Shown here: positions 5,344 through 7,078 of the stretch, in pieces
How positions within the stretch are numbered: the first letter of the stretch is position 1
How the letters are laid out: the number at the start of each line of letters is the position of its first letter
Source of the DNA: Desulfobulbaceae bacterium UBA5123
Lineage (GTDB): Bacteria; Desulfobacterota; Desulfobulbia; Desulfobulbales; UBA5123
NCBI GenBank assembly: GCA_002415465.1
Contig: DHYT01000209.1
Span: 1 to 7,078 of the forward strand
Direction: 5' to 3'
Length of the DNA stretch: 7,078 nt
Translations under genes and position numbers: made by a program
Notes under the pieces: model-generated
Told to the model about the DNA's origin: nothing
Databases searched by the model: none
The model's input: only the letters and a program-made list of their open reading frames with translations

Positions 5344-7078
5344 TCAGGCGGGGGTGCCGGCGGCGTCGGGCTCGGCGTCGGCATCCTCGGCGGCATCCGC
5401 CGGCGCGGTTCCGTTGCCGTTGCGGTCGCTCGGCTCGTCGCGGTTCATCAGGATTTCCTTCTTGGTGTTCACCCAGAGGATGTTGCCCAGTTCATCGTAG
5501 CCGGCAAAGAGTTTTTCCTTCTGATGGTGCAGCGCCTCGCCGATGAAGCCCAGGATGATCAGGTCGGCGTCCCGCGATTGGCGGCGGATCAACTCCTTGC
5601 GCGGCGAACCGGAGTCGGTGGCAAGGAGCTCGATGTTGCGGGCGGAGATGGGCAGCCGCCCTTCCTTGATCATCAGGTGCAGGTTTTCCTTCTGTTCGTC
5701 GATCTCCGCCTCCGGGAAGGCCGCCATCAGCTTGATCTGGCCGCCCTCCCAGTCCGGGTGGCCCATGATGATGTAGGCAAGCAGGATCATCAGGCTGGCG
5801 TTGTCGTAATCCTCGGGGGTGATCCAGATGTGGATCTCGCGGCGGTAGCCGTAATCCCGCGATGTGGAGCCGAGGATGCAGACATCGAACCCGGTTGCCA
5901 GCAGCATCCGGTAGTTGTCGATGATGTCGGCCAGCTCCTCCTCGTTCTGGCGTGAGAACTCGAAGAGGATCAGGTTGTTTTCCTTGCCGGAGATGCCGGG
6001 CAGCTGGGCCACCTGCGCCACCGCCGTGGTGTAGGAGGGGCTGATCAGGGTGTCGATGTAGATGTTGCTGCGGCTGACGTCGGTGAGGCGGACCAGCCGC
6101 TGCATGATCTCGCGGGAGCTTGCCACCGTTTCCCTGGAGAGGTAGCCCGGCAGATAGTGGATGTAGGTGCCGAAGCCGAAGCGGTGGGCGATCCAGCGCA
6201 GCAGGTTGAAGGCGTCCAGCCGCTCGAAGGAGTTGGCGGAGATGCAGACCACCGCCGGCCGCCAGCGTTCGTCGTTGCTCTGCTGCCCGGATTTTTGCAG
6301 AAACACCTGCAGCTGGCGGCTGATCTGGAAGATGGCCCCCTGGAAGATCGCCGCCAGCCCGCGCCGCTCCGGGTTATGGTAGCCGATCCACAGATAGAGG
6401 GCGGTCATCACCAGGATGGAGATCACCGCATAGGGCAGGCTCATCTCGAACATCAGCCACAGGCAGGCCACCGCGCCGAAGAGCGAGATATACCACTTGG
6501 AGCGGAAGGAGGGCCGGTAGGAGGGATCGGCGGCAAAATGTTCGAGGAAGGAGATCAGGCAGATGGCGCCGTAGGTCACCATGAAGAACATGGAGATGAC
6601 CTGGGCGACGAAGTTCACGTCCCCGAGCAGGACAAAGAGCAGGGCGATGGCAAAGACCACCATGGTGGCGTTGCGGGGCTCCTGCTTGTCGCCGACGCCG
6701 GCGGCGAGCCAGGCGGAGATGCCGGGGGAGGGGATGATCCTGTCGCCGGCCAGGGCTTGCAGGGTGCGGGGGGCCACCAGGCTTGAGCCGAGGGCCGAGG
6801 AGATGGTGGCGCAGGCCAGACCGATGGGGATGATCGGCCCCCAGAGGGCGATCTTCGCCATCACCAGCTGTTCGGTGGCCAGCGACTCGGGGCTTGCGGA
6901 GATGGCCAGCTTGTAGGCGATGGCGATGTAGATCACCAGCCCGACCAGGGTGGCGCTCATGGTGCCCAGCGGGATCGCGGTGCGGGAATCGCGGAGATCG
7001 CCGGAGAGGCCGACGCCTGCGGTCATGCCGGTAAAGGCCGGGAAGCAGATGGCGAAGACCAGGAAGAAGTTGTCCGGG
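5344..7078 (-). CDS. Cation-chloride cotransporter (SLC12-like, APC superfamily), C-terminal 577 residues
   Basis: This is the 3' part of an inner-membrane transporter of the cation-chloride cotransporter family, which moves Na+ and/or K+ with Cl-, or a related amino acid/polyamine-type carrier. The frame is open to the window edge (PDNFFLVFAICFPAFTG), so the start lies outside. Signatures are GVGLSGDLRDSRTAIPLGT (21-39 of the visible part), like the eukaryotic and bacterial SGDL.D...SIP.GT motif, and GSSLVAPRTLQALAGDRIIP (97-116). Probable membrane segments lie at about 3-20, 38-57, 79-101, 138-153, 156-178, 196-211 and 214-232. A soluble C-terminal domain (about 270-545) follows, with NNLILFEFSR, then IHIWITPEDYDNASLMILLAY and DADLIILGF. 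It corresponds to the SLC12 C-terminal, Usp-like regulatory domain. The last 30 residues are an Ala/Asp/Pro-rich tail. Ion specificity cannot be read here. Confidence 0.88.
   Translation of the reverse strand, partial: PDNFFLVFAICFPAFTGMTAGVGLSGDLRDSRTAIPLGTMSATLVGLVIYIAIAYKLAISASPESLATEQLVMAKIALWGPIIPIGLACATISSALGSSLVAPRTLQALAGDRIIPSPGISAWLAAGVGDKQEPRNATMVVFAIALLFVLLGDVNFVAQVISMFFMVTYGAICLISFLEHFAADPSYRPSFRSKWYISLFGAVACLWLMFEMSLPYAVISILVMTALYLWIGYHNPERRGLAAIFQGAIFQISRQLQVFLQKSGQQSNDERWRPAVVCISANSFERLDAFNLLRWIAHRFGFGTYIHYLPGYLSRETVASSREIMQRLVRLTDVSRSNIYIDTLISPSYTTAVAQVAQLPGISGKENNLILFEFSRQNEEELADIIDNYRMLLATGFDVCILGSTSRDYGYRREIHIWITPEDYDNASLMILLAYIIMGHPDWEGGQIKLMAAFPEAEIDEQKENLHLMIKEGRLPISARNIELLATDSGSPRKELIRRQSRDADLIILGFIGEALHHQKEKLFAGYDELGNILWVNTKKEILMNRDEPSDRNGNGTAPADAAEDADAEPDAAGTPA

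Noticed and set aside
5208..5396. N-terminal extension of the DUF6178-like protein to ATG 5255 or 5396
   Set aside because: The added residues are Pro-rich and unlike a domain. The extension would overlap the cotransporter 3' end and would include the TTGACA/TATGGT promoter.

Overview
The window looks like a chromosomal piece of a GC-rich anaerobic bacterium, most likely a delta-proteobacterial (Desulfobacterota) lineage. Three things point there: a cobyric acid synthase gene, an HD-GYP protein of the DUF3391 type, and a large protein resembling DUF6178, a family I associate mainly with Desulfobacterota. The assignment is an inference from gene content, not from a marker gene.

Left part (1-1675): the 5' end of cobQ/cbiP (cobyric acid synthase, minus strand, running off the window) is divergent from a complete HD-GYP cyclic-di-GMP phosphodiesterase gene (437-1675, plus). 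The 233-bp gap between them holds a good sigma70-type promoter for cobQ (TTGCCA, 17 nt, TATATT), a Shine-Dalgarno that points to a TTG start for cobQ, and GGCC-centred palindromes. No cobalamin riboswitch is visible.

Middle (about 1676-3340): a lower-GC block (47% in the 60 bases at 2161-2220, against 73% at 4201-4260) carries a two-gene minus-strand operon. The first gene is an XRE repressor fused to an ImmA/IrrE-type zinc metallopeptidase (2182-3234). The second is a PIN-domain protein (1682-2185) that overlaps it by 4 bp (ATGA). Upstream is a perfect 12-bp inverted repeat with an 18-nt spacer; its arms cover the -35 box and the start-site region of a TTGACA promoter, which is a layout suited to autorepression. 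The block looks like a horizontally acquired toxin-antitoxin-like or stress/defence module between host genes. It is the most interesting part of the window.

Right part (3510-7078): a DUF6178-like protein of unknown function (3510-5207) and upstream of it, in the same orientation, the 3' part of a bacterial cation-chloride cotransporter (SLC12-like) gene (5344-7078, start outside the window). The DUF6178 gene has its own TTGACA, 17 nt, TATGGT promoter at 5251-5279. This promoter places its start at 5207 rather than at the upstream ATG codons. The 220 bp at 3290-3509 contain no gene, only weak hairpins.

No rRNA, tRNA, CRISPR array, insertion sequence or integrase was found.
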